Shown here piece after piece: positions 1 to 6,285 of a stretch of 7,636 nucleotides of DNA. This stretch comes from Anaerolineaceae bacterium 46_22 (lineage in GTDB: Bacteria; Chloroflexota; Anaerolineae; Anaerolineales; Anaerolineaceae), in assembly GCA_001508595.1 (NCBI GenBank), contig LGHA01000056.1, forward strand, positions 1 through 7,636, written 5' to 3'. The translations under genes and the position numbers were made by a program. How positions within the stretch are numbered: position 1 is the first letter of the stretch; each line of letters starts with the position of its first letter. Below the pieces are notes generated by a model. The model saw nothing but the letters and a program-made list of their open reading frames with translations. It was not told where the DNA came from and ran no database searches.

Positions 1-223
1 CGGCCCAAAATAACGAAAAAAGAACAGAGATGGAGAGAAAAAGCACTCAATCAGATCCTTTTTTGTCATTTTTGATGGATGTGCTCTGGCGCTTTTTGGC
101 CAGTTCTGCATTTGATAATCGTGTATTTGGTTTTTAAGGTGCTGGTTTTTGCAGTAGACTCTTTATATTATAAAGCAATTTTCATCCAGGCTTATAAAAT
201 TTTCATAAGATTGTATTGTGGTT

Positions 224-340
224 TCAAACTTTTAATGCAACAACATTATTGAAGACCTCGTCAGGTTTATTGAAGTTTAGTGCTTTACTTATACTTTCTC
301 GTTCTTGTTTTCTTAGTCTTTTGTATTTTTGTTTTTGCAT
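224..340 (-). CDS. Doubtful small ORF, 38 residues, unknown
   Basis: An ATG at 340 opens a 38-residue lysine/arginine-rich frame that begins MQKQKYKRLRKQE and ends NNVVALKV before a TGA. I recognise no family. In its favour, the sequence GAGGTGAT (360-353), a strong match to the anti-Shine-Dalgarno sequence, lies upstream, and a plausible promoter sits at 393-420. Against it, the Shine-Dalgarno to ATG spacing is about 12-16 nt, which is long, the ORF is short, and AT-rich DNA easily gives lysine-rich frames. It could be a genuine small basic protein, the remnant of a decayed gene, or chance. Confidence 0.2.
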   Translation of the reverse strand: MQKQKYKRLRKQERESISKALNFNKPDEVFNNVVALKV

Positions 341-392
341 ACGAATGATTTTATCACCTCACCCGTTGCACTAAATCTTTGAATCCAAGTTT

Positions 393-420
393 GATATATT
401 CGAAATGCCGAACAAATCAA
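393..420 (-). promoter_or_regulatory. Possible leftward promoter
   Basis: On the minus strand TTGATT (420-415) is followed after 16 bases by TATATC (398-393), a moderate match to sigma-70 hexamers. A start near 386 would give a leader of about 45 nt to the ATG at 340. In AT-rich DNA such matches are common by chance, so support is weak. Confidence 0.2.
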
Positions 421-567
421 TCCCCTTCCCCTCTTTCTGACCATCAGCGGCGTACTCTCTTTTTTATTTATTTTCAGCGACAATGCCCTTCTTTCAGATA
501 TCCATAAACAGTACAGAAACCAATCCGCTTTTCACCATCCACAATTCTCCATTCTCCATCTTTTTGC

Positions 568-596
568 TTGATTTTTCTCCTCCAAGCGGCTAGAAT
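568..596 (+). promoter_or_regulatory. Sigma-70-like promoter of the L25 gene
   Basis: TTGATT (568-573) and TAGAAT (591-596) are separated by exactly 17 bases. The -10 box matches the consensus at five of six positions and the -35 at four of six. The predicted transcription start is about 602-604, which coincides with the base of the first leader hairpin (603-621). It would give a leader of about 92 nt before the L25 ATG at 695. The agreement between promoter spacing and the start of the RNA structure makes this more credible than a bare motif match. Confidence 0.6.
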
Positions 597-602
597 TCTT
601 AA

Positions 603-621
603 TTGCTGGATTGCCCAGCGA
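603..621 (+). promoter_or_regulatory. L25 leader hairpin I
   Basis: Bases 603-609 pair with 615-621 (seven pairs including one U-G) around a five-base loop. The stem would sit at the extreme 5' end of the predicted transcript. A 5'-terminal hairpin can stabilise an mRNA, and here it may form the first part of a two-hairpin regulatory leader. The function is inferred; only the complementarity is seen. Confidence 0.4.
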
Positions 622-641
622 ACTAACCCAAATTTATCGAA

Positions 642-680
642 GAGCGAAGGTAACCCGATCACAAAGGGTGAGAGGCGCTC
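642..680 (+). promoter_or_regulatory. L25 leader hairpin II, mimic of 5S rRNA loop E
   Basis: An outer stem GAGCG (642-646) with CGCUC (676-680) and an inner stem ACCC (653-656) with GGGU (666-669) close a nine-base terminal loop (657-665). Between the stems is a symmetric six-by-six internal loop: AAGGUA (647-652) opposite GAGAGG (670-675). In E. coli 5S rRNA, loop E is AUGGUA (73-78) opposite GAGAGU (98-103). The core pairs G-A, G-G, U-A and A-G are therefore all preserved, flanked by helices on both sides as in 5S rRNA. Loop E is the known binding site of L25, the protein encoded directly downstream. The stem ends two bases before the AAGGA ribosome binding site (683-687). I infer an autogenous translational operator: excess L25 not engaged with 5S rRNA would bind the leader and block initiation. 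The pairing and the sequence identity are seen, the binding site is known biology, and regulation is inference. Confidence 0.7.
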
Positions 681-682
681 CG

Positions 683-687
683 AAGGA
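683..687 (+). promoter_or_regulatory. Ribosome binding site of L25
   Basis: AAGGA lies seven bases before the ATG at 695 and two bases after the loop-E-like hairpin. It fixes the ATG at 695 as the start, rather than the upstream TTG at 611 or GTG at 668, and places the site where a protein bound to the hairpin could occlude it. Confidence 0.75.
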
Positions 688-694
688 TGGAAGA

Positions 695-1384
695 ATGACT
701 GACAAAATTGTATTAGAAGCACAAAAAAGAACGCTTAAAGGGAAAAAGGTCAAAGCCTTACGGCGACAGGGCTTTCTTCCCGGGATCATTTATGGGCGAT
801 TAGCAAAAAATCAAATTGACCCCATAGCAATTCAGCTTGACCTGCACGAAGCATCCAAAACCATCAACAAGCTGACAGGCTCAAGTCTTGTTACGCTAAA
901 AGTCGACGACAAGGATTACCCTGTCGTGCTCCGTGAAGCACAAAAAGACGTGATTTACGGCACACTAAAACACGTGGATTTCATGGCTGTTTCACTCACA
1001 GAGAAACTCCAGACCGCAGTTCCGATCGAGCTCATCGGGCAGGCGCCTGCGGAGATCAGTATGGCTGCTGTTGTGGTCACCGGTATCTCCGAACTGGAAA
1101 TCGAATGTCTTCCCCAGGACATGCCTGAACGTATTGAAGTTGATGCAACTGTACTTGTTGATATCGACAGCGCCATTTACGTCAAAGACCTTGACCTGCC
1201 GGACACCTACGAAGTCCTCACGGATCCCGAAGAACTCATTGCTGGTGTGACCTATGTGACCATCGAAGAGGAAGAGGAAGAAGAGGAAGAAGACGAATTG
1301 GCTGAACTCTTCGACGAAGATATGGAACCTGAAGTCATCGAGAAGGGCAAGAAAGACGAAGATCTGGAAGAGGAAGAAGACTAA
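695..1384 (+). CDS. rplY: 50S ribosomal protein L25 (general stress protein CTC/TL5 type)
   Basis: This 229-residue protein is of the long, two-domain L25 type (TL5/CTC). Residues 1 to about 95 form the L25 beta-barrel, which binds loop E of 5S rRNA in the large ribosomal subunit; LEAQKR near residue 7 and LRRQGFLPGIIYG at 22-34 are family hallmarks. Residues about 100-188 form the second, beta-rich TL5 domain. Residues 190-229 are an acidic tail that opens with nine consecutive glutamates and is broken by one basic patch (EKGKK, 216-220). Such tails are, as I recall, common in Chloroflexota L25. The frame stays open upstream to a TTG at 611, but I chose ATG 695 because it has AAGGA at proper spacing, matches the usual family start, and leaves the structured leader untranslated. 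The gene stands alone, between its own promoter and a hairpin terminator at 1405-1440. Symbol rplY (ctc) by family. Confidence 0.95.
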   Translation: MTDKIVLEAQKRTLKGKKVKALRRQGFLPGIIYGRLAKNQIDPIAIQLDLHEASKTINKLTGSSLVTLKVDDKDYPVVLREAQKDVIYGTLKHVDFMAVSLTEKLQTAVPIELIGQAPAEISMAAVVVTGISELEIECLPQDMPERIEVDATVLVDIDSAIYVKDLDLPDTYEVLTDPEELIAGVTYVTIEEEEEEEEEDELAELFDEDMEPEVIEKGKKDEDLEEEED

Positions 1385-1404
1385 TTTCCTCATCATAGCG
1401 AATC

Positions 1405-1440
1405 AAAAAGAGAGATGCGCACTGCAGCATCTCTCTTTTT
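1405..1440. terminator. Bidirectional intrinsic terminator
   Basis: Bases 1405-1418 and 1427-1440 form a perfect 14-bp inverted repeat with an eight-base loop. The stem has a five-base A run at its left end and a T run at its right end, which continues into TATTTT on the plus strand. It lies between convergent genes, 20 bases after the L25 stop and 15 bases after the Nudix gene stop on the other strand. It therefore can serve both transcripts. The T run is longer on the plus strand, so termination of L25 should be the stronger. Confidence 0.85.
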
Positions 1441-1455
1441 TATTTTACAAGGACC

Positions 1456-2061
1456 TTAATCGTTCAAATTAAGTGCAGAGAGCAAAGCCAGTGTCATCTC
1501 TGCGCTGGCACCCCATAATTGATAGCCATCATACTGGTCAAAATAGATCACCGGAATTTCTCTGCCTGCATATGTTCTGTATTTAACCGTGTGATGTACC
1601 GGGTCAGCCAACCAATCAAGCGGAACAATAAAAGCGCTTTCAACCTCATCCGAGTTAACCTTCAATGAATAAGGCCAGGGAATCTCCCCCACAAACAAGC
1701 GCACCATGTAACCAGTGATTACGGGCATATCCCCTAAACGACCCAAAATTCGGACATCATAGGGTTTAACACCAACCTCTTCGTGCATTTCCCGTAAGGC
1801 TGTCCATTGAAGATTTTCATCATCCGCTTCTCTTGCGCCGCCTGGAAAGGCAACCTGGCCGCGATGCTCAACCAGTTCCTGTGAACGCAGGGTTAATAGC
1901 ACGTGCCAATGCCCATCCTTTTTTAACAGTGGGATGATCACTGCTGCCTGCCTGTAATTTTTCAGGTATTCTGATGTTAAAATCTCAGCATACCGCTTGT
2001 TTTGCTGAATTTGATAAGCGGATAAAGCATCCGAAATCTCTTTACTTGTAAGCTTAACCAT
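1456..2061 (-). CDS. Nudix hydrolase, CoA pyrophosphatase family
   Basis: This probable cytoplasmic hydrolase splits the pyrophosphate bond of coenzyme A or related nucleotides. Counting from ATG 2061 (201 residues), the signature LLTLRSQELVEHRGQVAFPGG begins at residue 55 and overlaps the Nudix box, whose catalytic part REMHEEVGV is at 90-98. The metal-binding glutamates are in HEEVG. The longer LLTxR...GQVAFPGG motif is what marks the CoA-diphosphatase subgroup (NudL/NUDT7 type). A YQLWGASAEMT motif near 180 also fits. The start is uncertain: TTG 2079 and GTG 2076 are in frame, ATG 2061 is the most conventional, and none has a strong ribosome binding site. A TATAAT at 2087-2082 could give a secondary transcript starting at or near the GTG. 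The gene is last in the minus-strand series, about 43 nt after trmI. Actual substrate cannot be proved from sequence. Confidence 0.88.
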   Translation of the reverse strand: MVKLTSKEISDALSAYQIQQNKRYAEILTSEYLKNYRQAAVIIPLLKKDGHWHVLLTLRSQELVEHRGQVAFPGGAREADDENLQWTALREMHEEVGVKPYDVRILGRLGDMPVITGYMVRLFVGEIPWPYSLKVNSDEVESAFIVPLDWLADPVHHTVKYRTYAGREIPVIYFDQYDGYQLWGASAEMTLALLSALNLND

Positions 2062-2103
2062 GTATTTTGTATTCACCAACCATTATAACTTGCTGTAAAA
2101 ATC

Positions 2104-2910
2104 TTAACCTTCTTCAGGTCTTTCCATCACAGAACGAGCAAAAACAAGATAGCCCGTGTGCGCCACCATCCGATCTGTTGGACGTAAACGTTCCCAATCT
2201 GGTTTGTAAAAGCGCAGCATCAATTCACATACTTCAATAAATGCAAAATCGTTTACAAGCAATTCGGGCAAGACTTTATTAACCTGGTTGGTCGTGGGAA
2301 GGATCATCCCCAAAAAACCGCCCAATTTCAGGGCTGCTTTTGCCTGTGAGATGTAATCATGAGGATTAGGTAAATCATAAAAAACCGCATCTACCCCTCG
2401 TTCTTCAAATCCATTTACTGCATCACCAAGTTTCAAATCAACACGATCCAGAAGTCCAACACGCCGCAAATTATTTCGTGCCAGATTCTGCATTTGTTCA
2501 CGCTGTTCGTAGGAGATAACTTTGCCTGTGTCGCCCACCAGGTAAGCAAAAGCCGTGGTGAGCGCACCGGATCCTGTTCCAGCTTCCAGAACATGAATAC
2601 CCGGACCAATACCCATCACCATCGCAATGTAGCCAATATCTTTGGGATAAATAATTTGCGTATTCCGTTTGATCTCAGTGATCAAATCTGCCAAACCGGG
2701 ACGCATCAAGAAGAAGGGACTTCCCGTGTGACTGGAAAGCCGGCTGCCCCAGGGTTTACCAATAATATCATCGTGCATGATCTCGCCACGATGCGTCTGA
2801 AAGATAGCACCGGCTTTCAAGGTAATAAATTGGCTTTTGTGGCGGCGACCTAAAAGCTGTACCAGGTCACCTTCACGAGCAACAGCATCATAATTTTTCC
2901 AGGTCATCAT
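2104..2910 (-). CDS. trmI: tRNA (adenine(58)-N(1))-methyltransferase
   Basis: This 268-residue class I SAM-dependent methyltransferase of the TrmI/Trm61 family makes 1-methyladenosine at position 58 in the T-loop of tRNA, usually as a tetramer. The N-terminal domain (about 1-75) is the small beta domain typical of TrmI, and KRNTQIIYPKDIGYI (81-95) is the family motif. SAM motif I is VLEAGTGSGALT (107-118), with an acidic residue closing strand 2 at YEQRE (134-138). DLPNPH (179-184) holds the conserved aspartate of the active site. RPTDRMVAHTGYLVFAR (243-259) is the conserved C-terminal strand region. Length is normal for a bacterial TrmI. Two ATG codons are adjacent (2910 and 2907), and GGAT five bases upstream of the first is only a weak ribosome binding site. 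The gene lies 33 nt after the pRiA4b-like gene. With mnmA it makes two tRNA modification enzymes in one apparent operon. Confidence 0.93.
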   Translation of the reverse strand: MMTWKNYDAVAREGDLVQLLGRRHKSQFITLKAGAIFQTHRGEIMHDDIIGKPWGSRLSSHTGSPFFLMRPGLADLITEIKRNTQIIYPKDIGYIAMVMGIGPGIHVLEAGTGSGALTTAFAYLVGDTGKVISYEQREQMQNLARNNLRRVGLLDRVDLKLGDAVNGFEERGVDAVFYDLPNPHDYISQAKAALKLGGFLGMILPTTNQVNKVLPELLVNDFAFIEVCELMLRFYKPDWERLRPTDRMVAHTGYLVFARSVMERPEEG

Positions 2911-2943
2911 GTTATCCAGATCTGACTTTTATAGACAACTTCC

Positions 2944-4341
2944 TTAACGGTGTTTACGGTTAAATTGTTGGATGATGCTTTGTCCAAAATCCGTTACTTT
3001 AAAATCAAACACAAAATATTTCGGTGAAATCGGAACATCCTCCCTTTCCATTTGAATAATTCCCAACTTATTCATCGGATCGAGGACAACGTTTATCAAA
3101 AAATACTTCTTTAGCACTGAAGGATCTTCTCTTCTCGGAAAACGAATCCAGTTTGGGGATTTTTTATCAAGGTCCTTAATCAATTGTTTAATGTTAATCT
3201 CTTCCTGCGTTGGATAAGAAAGCAAGATGTCAACAATCAACCCTTCAAATTCATTATGTCCTATCAAGTCTTCGTAATCCGCCCAAGGATACCAGTAGAA
3301 CCAATTCAACCGTTCAAACCAGCTTTTTACCATATACCAGGCCTGCTCATGGGGGGCTTGATTTAAGAAATTTTCTCCTAAAAAGGACAGGTGCCATTCT
3401 AAATCTTCACCGCCCAAAATTAATTGCGTAAAATTGGCAAAATTATGGATAAAAACAAGATCTGGAACGTCATCCTCTGTGCGTAATTTATAAATACGAC
3501 CCCCTAAGTCTTCATCCAAAACAGGCGGGTTAACAAATTGAGCCGTCAAAGCACGGATATGCTTCAAAGGGAAATTACCTGTTGCTTTGGTGCCCTTGAC
3601 GCGGTGATTCTGGAGATAATTCAACATCGTCACCATATCCCGGCGGAATGGAAGCGCTTCTGCAAATTTTTTCTCGTCATTTGTAGCATTTTTTGTCCAA
3701 TCACTGGAAAACTCGTCGAACAGGCTGTAATAACTAACTTCTGTGACCCAGGAAGACTCATGCTCCAATGTATGAATTGGATAATCCCTTGAAATTTTCT
3801 TATTGATCTTTCCAATATCAATCCTCTCAGGGTCGAAATCCTCAGGAATCCAAACCATATCATTGATAAAGTCTGAGTTTTGTGGACTTTGGCGGTTTTC
3901 TAAATACATCTGATACATAAAGGGTCCGCCAAAATCTTCCAGAGGACCAGCCCGTTTCCCATCAACACAAACAGGCATTAACAAATCTTCCTCATCTGTT
4001 GCCAGCTTTTCAACCAGAATTGTATGGCGCCAGCCATCACCCAAATCATATTCATAGCTAAATTTATCTCCTGCGCCCACATGTTTTGGGATTAAGTCAG
4101 CCAGAACCGAAGCGCCTGCATCCTGGTACCGATAGGCATCTTCCTCCCAATCGGATGAATTTACAAATGCCATATCCTTTATTGTAAAGATAAAAAGATG
4201 TTGGTCCTCCCATCCAAAACAATATTGAATAATGTGATGTAAATCAAGCAAGGTCATTCTTGCCGGGAACATGATTCGCCGATATATCTCAGGCTTGATG
4301 AAATCCAATGAAATCTTTAAATATAGGACGTTATTTTCCAT
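2944..4341 (-). CDS. pRiA4b ORF-3-like protein with a C-terminal winged-helix-like region
   Basis: Function unknown. From ATG 4341 (465 residues) the first part, about 1-185, is a plasmid pRiA4b ORF-3-like domain. Its markers are LKISLDFIKPEIYRRI (8-23), the LLDLHHIIQYCFGW segment (31-44) and YDLGDGWRH (98-106), followed by an acidic stretch and a DFGGP motif near 136. The remainder (about 230-465) does not belong to that domain. It contains LNYLQNHRVKGTKATGNFPLKHI (240-262), which resembles the 'KLT.TGNLP' winged-helix-like segment of other proteins with this domain, an aromatic-rich middle (WFERLNWFYWYPW, 341-353), and a final FKVTDFGQSIIQQF (447-460) that reads like a closing wing and helix. 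No catalytic motif is visible. Two ATGs are adjacent. A GAGGAG (4350-4345) abuts the first, so the second, with three bases of spacing, seems likelier. The gene starts 16 nt after the peptidase stop. Confidence 0.8.
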   Translation of the reverse strand: MENNVLYLKISLDFIKPEIYRRIMFPARMTLLDLHHIIQYCFGWEDQHLFIFTIKDMAFVNSSDWEEDAYRYQDAGASVLADLIPKHVGAGDKFSYEYDLGDGWRHTILVEKLATDEEDLLMPVCVDGKRAGPLEDFGGPFMYQMYLENRQSPQNSDFINDMVWIPEDFDPERIDIGKINKKISRDYPIHTLEHESSWVTEVSYYSLFDEFSSDWTKNATNDEKKFAEALPFRRDMVTMLNYLQNHRVKGTKATGNFPLKHIRALTAQFVNPPVLDEDLGGRIYKLRTEDDVPDLVFIHNFANFTQLILGGEDLEWHLSFLGENFLNQAPHEQAWYMVKSWFERLNWFYWYPWADYEDLIGHNEFEGLIVDILLSYPTQEEINIKQLIKDLDKKSPNWIRFPRREDPSVLKKYFLINVVLDPMNKLGIIQMEREDVPISPKYFVFDFKVTDFGQSIIQQFNRKHR

Positions 4342-4357
4342 CATCTCCTCACTTTTA

Positions 4358-6271
4358 TTATGGTTTCAGGGTTTCCTTGAAAAAATCGGTGATCCTGTTG
4401 TAGCAAACCACCTTGTTCTCGTACTTCTCAACACCATGACCTTCATTTTCAAACAACAGGATTTCAACATCCCTTCCAATTTCCTGGAGATGATTGACCA
4501 GATCTTCGGATTCTTCCGCAACAACTCGGGGATCATTTCGCCCCTGGATAACCAGCATCGGGAAATCAATATTCTCAATATAGGTCTTGGGCGATCGATC
4601 TTTGAGGAAGGCAAGATCCTCCGGGTTTTCTGGATTACCCAAAGCCACATAGAAGTAAGGCTTCCATGTGGGTGGGATTCGTTCAACAAATGTTTCCAAG
4701 TCATAAGGTCCGAACATATCAACAGCAGCCGACCATAAATCGGGATGACGCCCTGCCAGGGTTAATGTCATATAACCGCCATATGACCTTCCCACCACAC
4801 CCGAGCGGCTGACATCCAGCCGCGCATCTTCAGATAAGACATGCTTCATTGCATGAACATGGTCCAAACGATCCTGTCCACCCCAATCACGGTCAACATG
4901 TTTGGTATAGCTCAAGCCGTAGCCCGTGCTCCCCCGAACATTGGGAACAAAAACAGCAAAACCCTGTAATGTCAAAAACTGGATCAGGGGCATTGAAAAC
5001 CATGAGAAATCCGGACGTTCCTGGCCTTGTGGTCCGCCGTGAAGGTAATAAACCACAGGTCGTTTACCTTCAAAACCCAAATCGGGTGAAGGCATGTAAA
5101 GCCTGGATGAAACCCGCAAACCGTCAAAACTGGTGTACGACAAATCTTCCCCTTGTGAAAGCAGTGCCTGCGGGATGCCAAGGATTGATTCTCTCGTGTG
5201 CTGCACAATTCTGTCCCGGTCTTTGCCCTCAATCGTATAAATTTGGGTGGGTGAAACAGCTGTTGAAAATGCAAGGGCAAATGTATCGCTGTGAGGGTCG
5301 TACTTAATGGCTTCAAGCACACCCGCTGAAAGGTGCCCCTTACCGACCAACACATTAATCGCTCGCATCACCTTTTGCTCATCATCATATTCAGCCTCGT
5401 ACACCCAACTGACACTGTCAATATTGAATTCCAATAAATAACGTCCATTTTCCAATCGTTCCAGGCCGTCAAACTCACCCATCCCGCTGTGAGCTAAATC
5501 AGCAAATGAAACTTCAACGACCTCCTCCGGTGAATCAAAAGCGAGGTAACCCAAGCCATAAGTATCCTGGAAAATAGCATTTGCAAACACCAAACCATTG
5601 CCATCCTCAGTGAAAAAACCACTACCAAAGGCAATCAGGGGAACTTCCTCGCCCTCCTCGCGATCTTCCAGCGGCTTTCCATAAAGTCGTTTAATTTCCT
5701 TGCCTCTTTCCCACAGGAATGCAACTGTGTCTCCTACCAAATATCCCTCAACAAGGACAATGCGTGAGGCATCTTCGCTGATGGCTGCCGGGTAACCGCC
5801 GTAAGGGCTGGCATAAATCTCTTCAACTTCATTGCTGTCTAAATGGCAGAGATAAGTCCGCAGCATACCCTCTTCGCGAGATTCGGCAACAATCAGGCAA
5901 AGGTTCTTACGAGCATCCACATCCCCAAGATGACAGCGCGTGTTCTCAAAAAAATTATTGAAGGCAGGTTTCGGGAAACCACCGTTAATGGGGATCATCA
6001 TCGGTAAGTAATTTTCATCACCGTCCTGATCGATCATCACCAATATTTTCCCCAAATCTTTTAGAACAGCAAATGAAGCCCCCCCAATTAAATGCGGATT
6101 CTGAAGCACAATATTCGGCGGCAGCAGCGGTTCAGGTACGCTTCCGCCATGATCCATGACATACAAACTATTATGTCCGCTGATGTTTGATATAAAGTAA
6201 ATCCGGTCTCCAACAACTTCAGGGCGTAAGAACAATCGAGCAGATAATAATGCTTCAATTCTGTAATTCAT
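4358..6271 (-). CDS. S9 family serine peptidase (prolyl oligopeptidase/acylaminoacyl-peptidase type)
   Basis: This 637-residue peptidase probably cleaves short peptides in the cytoplasm, since there is no signal peptide or membrane helix. Residues about 15-370 form the beta-propeller that gates access to the active site. The alpha/beta-hydrolase domain follows: HGGPQGQ (411-417) for the oxyanion hole, GRSYGG (494-499) with nucleophile Ser496, NDPRV with Asp580, and EGHG with His612. The triad is therefore complete, and the spacing is normal for S9. SFDGLRVSSRLYMP (381-394) is the usual entry to the hydrolase domain. Whether it is a dipeptidyl-, acylaminoacyl- or oligopeptidase cannot be decided here. 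ATG 6271 is preceded by AGGAG (6285-6281) with nine bases of spacing. That site overlaps the TAG of the upstream membrane gene, which suggests translational coupling. Confidence 0.93.
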   Translation of the reverse strand: MNYRIEALLSARLFLRPEVVGDRIYFISNISGHNSLYVMDHGGSVPEPLLPPNIVLQNPHLIGGASFAVLKDLGKILVMIDQDGDENYLPMMIPINGGFPKPAFNNFFENTRCHLGDVDARKNLCLIVAESREEGMLRTYLCHLDSNEVEEIYASPYGGYPAAISEDASRIVLVEGYLVGDTVAFLWERGKEIKRLYGKPLEDREEGEEVPLIAFGSGFFTEDGNGLVFANAIFQDTYGLGYLAFDSPEEVVEVSFADLAHSGMGEFDGLERLENGRYLLEFNIDSVSWVYEAEYDDEQKVMRAINVLVGKGHLSAGVLEAIKYDPHSDTFALAFSTAVSPTQIYTIEGKDRDRIVQHTRESILGIPQALLSQGEDLSYTSFDGLRVSSRLYMPSPDLGFEGKRPVVYYLHGGPQGQERPDFSWFSMPLIQFLTLQGFAVFVPNVRGSTGYGLSYTKHVDRDWGGQDRLDHVHAMKHVLSEDARLDVSRSGVVGRSYGGYMTLTLAGRHPDLWSAAVDMFGPYDLETFVERIPPTWKPYFYVALGNPENPEDLAFLKDRSPKTYIENIDFPMLVIQGRNDPRVVAEESEDLVNHLQEIGRDVEILLFENEGHGVEKYENKVVCYNRITDFFKETLKP

Positions 6272-6280
6272 TTCATTTAT

Positions 6281-6285
6281 CTCCT
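6281..6285 (-). promoter_or_regulatory. Ribosome binding site of the S9 peptidase, overlapping the upstream stop codon
   Basis: AGGAG (read on the minus strand, 6285-6281) shares two bases with the TAG stop (6286-6284) of the membrane protein gene and lies nine bases before ATG 6271. Ribosomes finishing the membrane protein would reach the site directly, a layout typical of coupled translation. Confidence 0.7.

Larger units (their letters stand above)
1..560. other. AT-rich region with no recognised gene
   Basis: This stretch is AT-rich, with long T runs on the plus strand, and I recognise no conserved protein or RNA family in it. Open frames are short and lack convincing family similarity. 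The only items worth listing are a doubtful minus-strand ORF (224-340) with a possible promoter (393-420), a 15-nt near-perfect palindrome (161-175), and a short direct repeat of ATTCTCC (544-557). It may be an ordinary intergenic spacer, or it may hold decayed genes whose neighbour lies beyond the left edge. Confidence 0.6.

Noticed and set aside
86..103. Hairpin CTGGC/GCCAG with a T-rich loop as a terminator
   Set aside because: The stem is only five pairs and no T run follows it on either strand.
1..111. Minus-strand open frame running off the left edge from ATG 111 or ATG 69
   Set aside because: There is no ribosome binding site before either ATG, no recognised family, and too little sequence to judge; it may be chance.
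611..694. N-terminal extension of L25 from a TTG at 611
   Set aside because: The 28 extra residues do not match the family, the TTG lies in the loop of leader hairpin I and lacks a ribosome binding site, and ATG 695 has AAGGA at good spacing.
474..722. Minus-strand open frame of 82 residues overlapping the L25 start and leader
   Set aside because: It crosses the L25 promoter, leader and start codon on the opposite strand, has no recognised family, and its sequence reads like translated low-complexity repeat DNA.
992..1396. Minus-strand open frame opposite L25
   Set aside because: It is antisense to a well-supported gene, and its phenylalanine-rich start is simply the reverse of the GAA/GAG run of the acidic tail.
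2911..2943. TATAAA in the short gap before trmI as an internal promoter
   Set aside because: No -35 hexamer at suitable spacing, and the 33-nt gap is typical of genes within an operon.
2944..4341. Mobile element indicated by the pRiA4b ORF-3 and IS1096 TnpR names
   Set aside because: The family name is historical. There are no terminal inverted repeats, target duplications or transposase genes, and the gene lies in a tight housekeeping gene series.
4849..5307. Plus-strand open frame of 152 residues inside the peptidase gene
   Set aside because: It is antisense to a complete S9 peptidase with an intact triad and has no recognisable domain or ribosome binding site.
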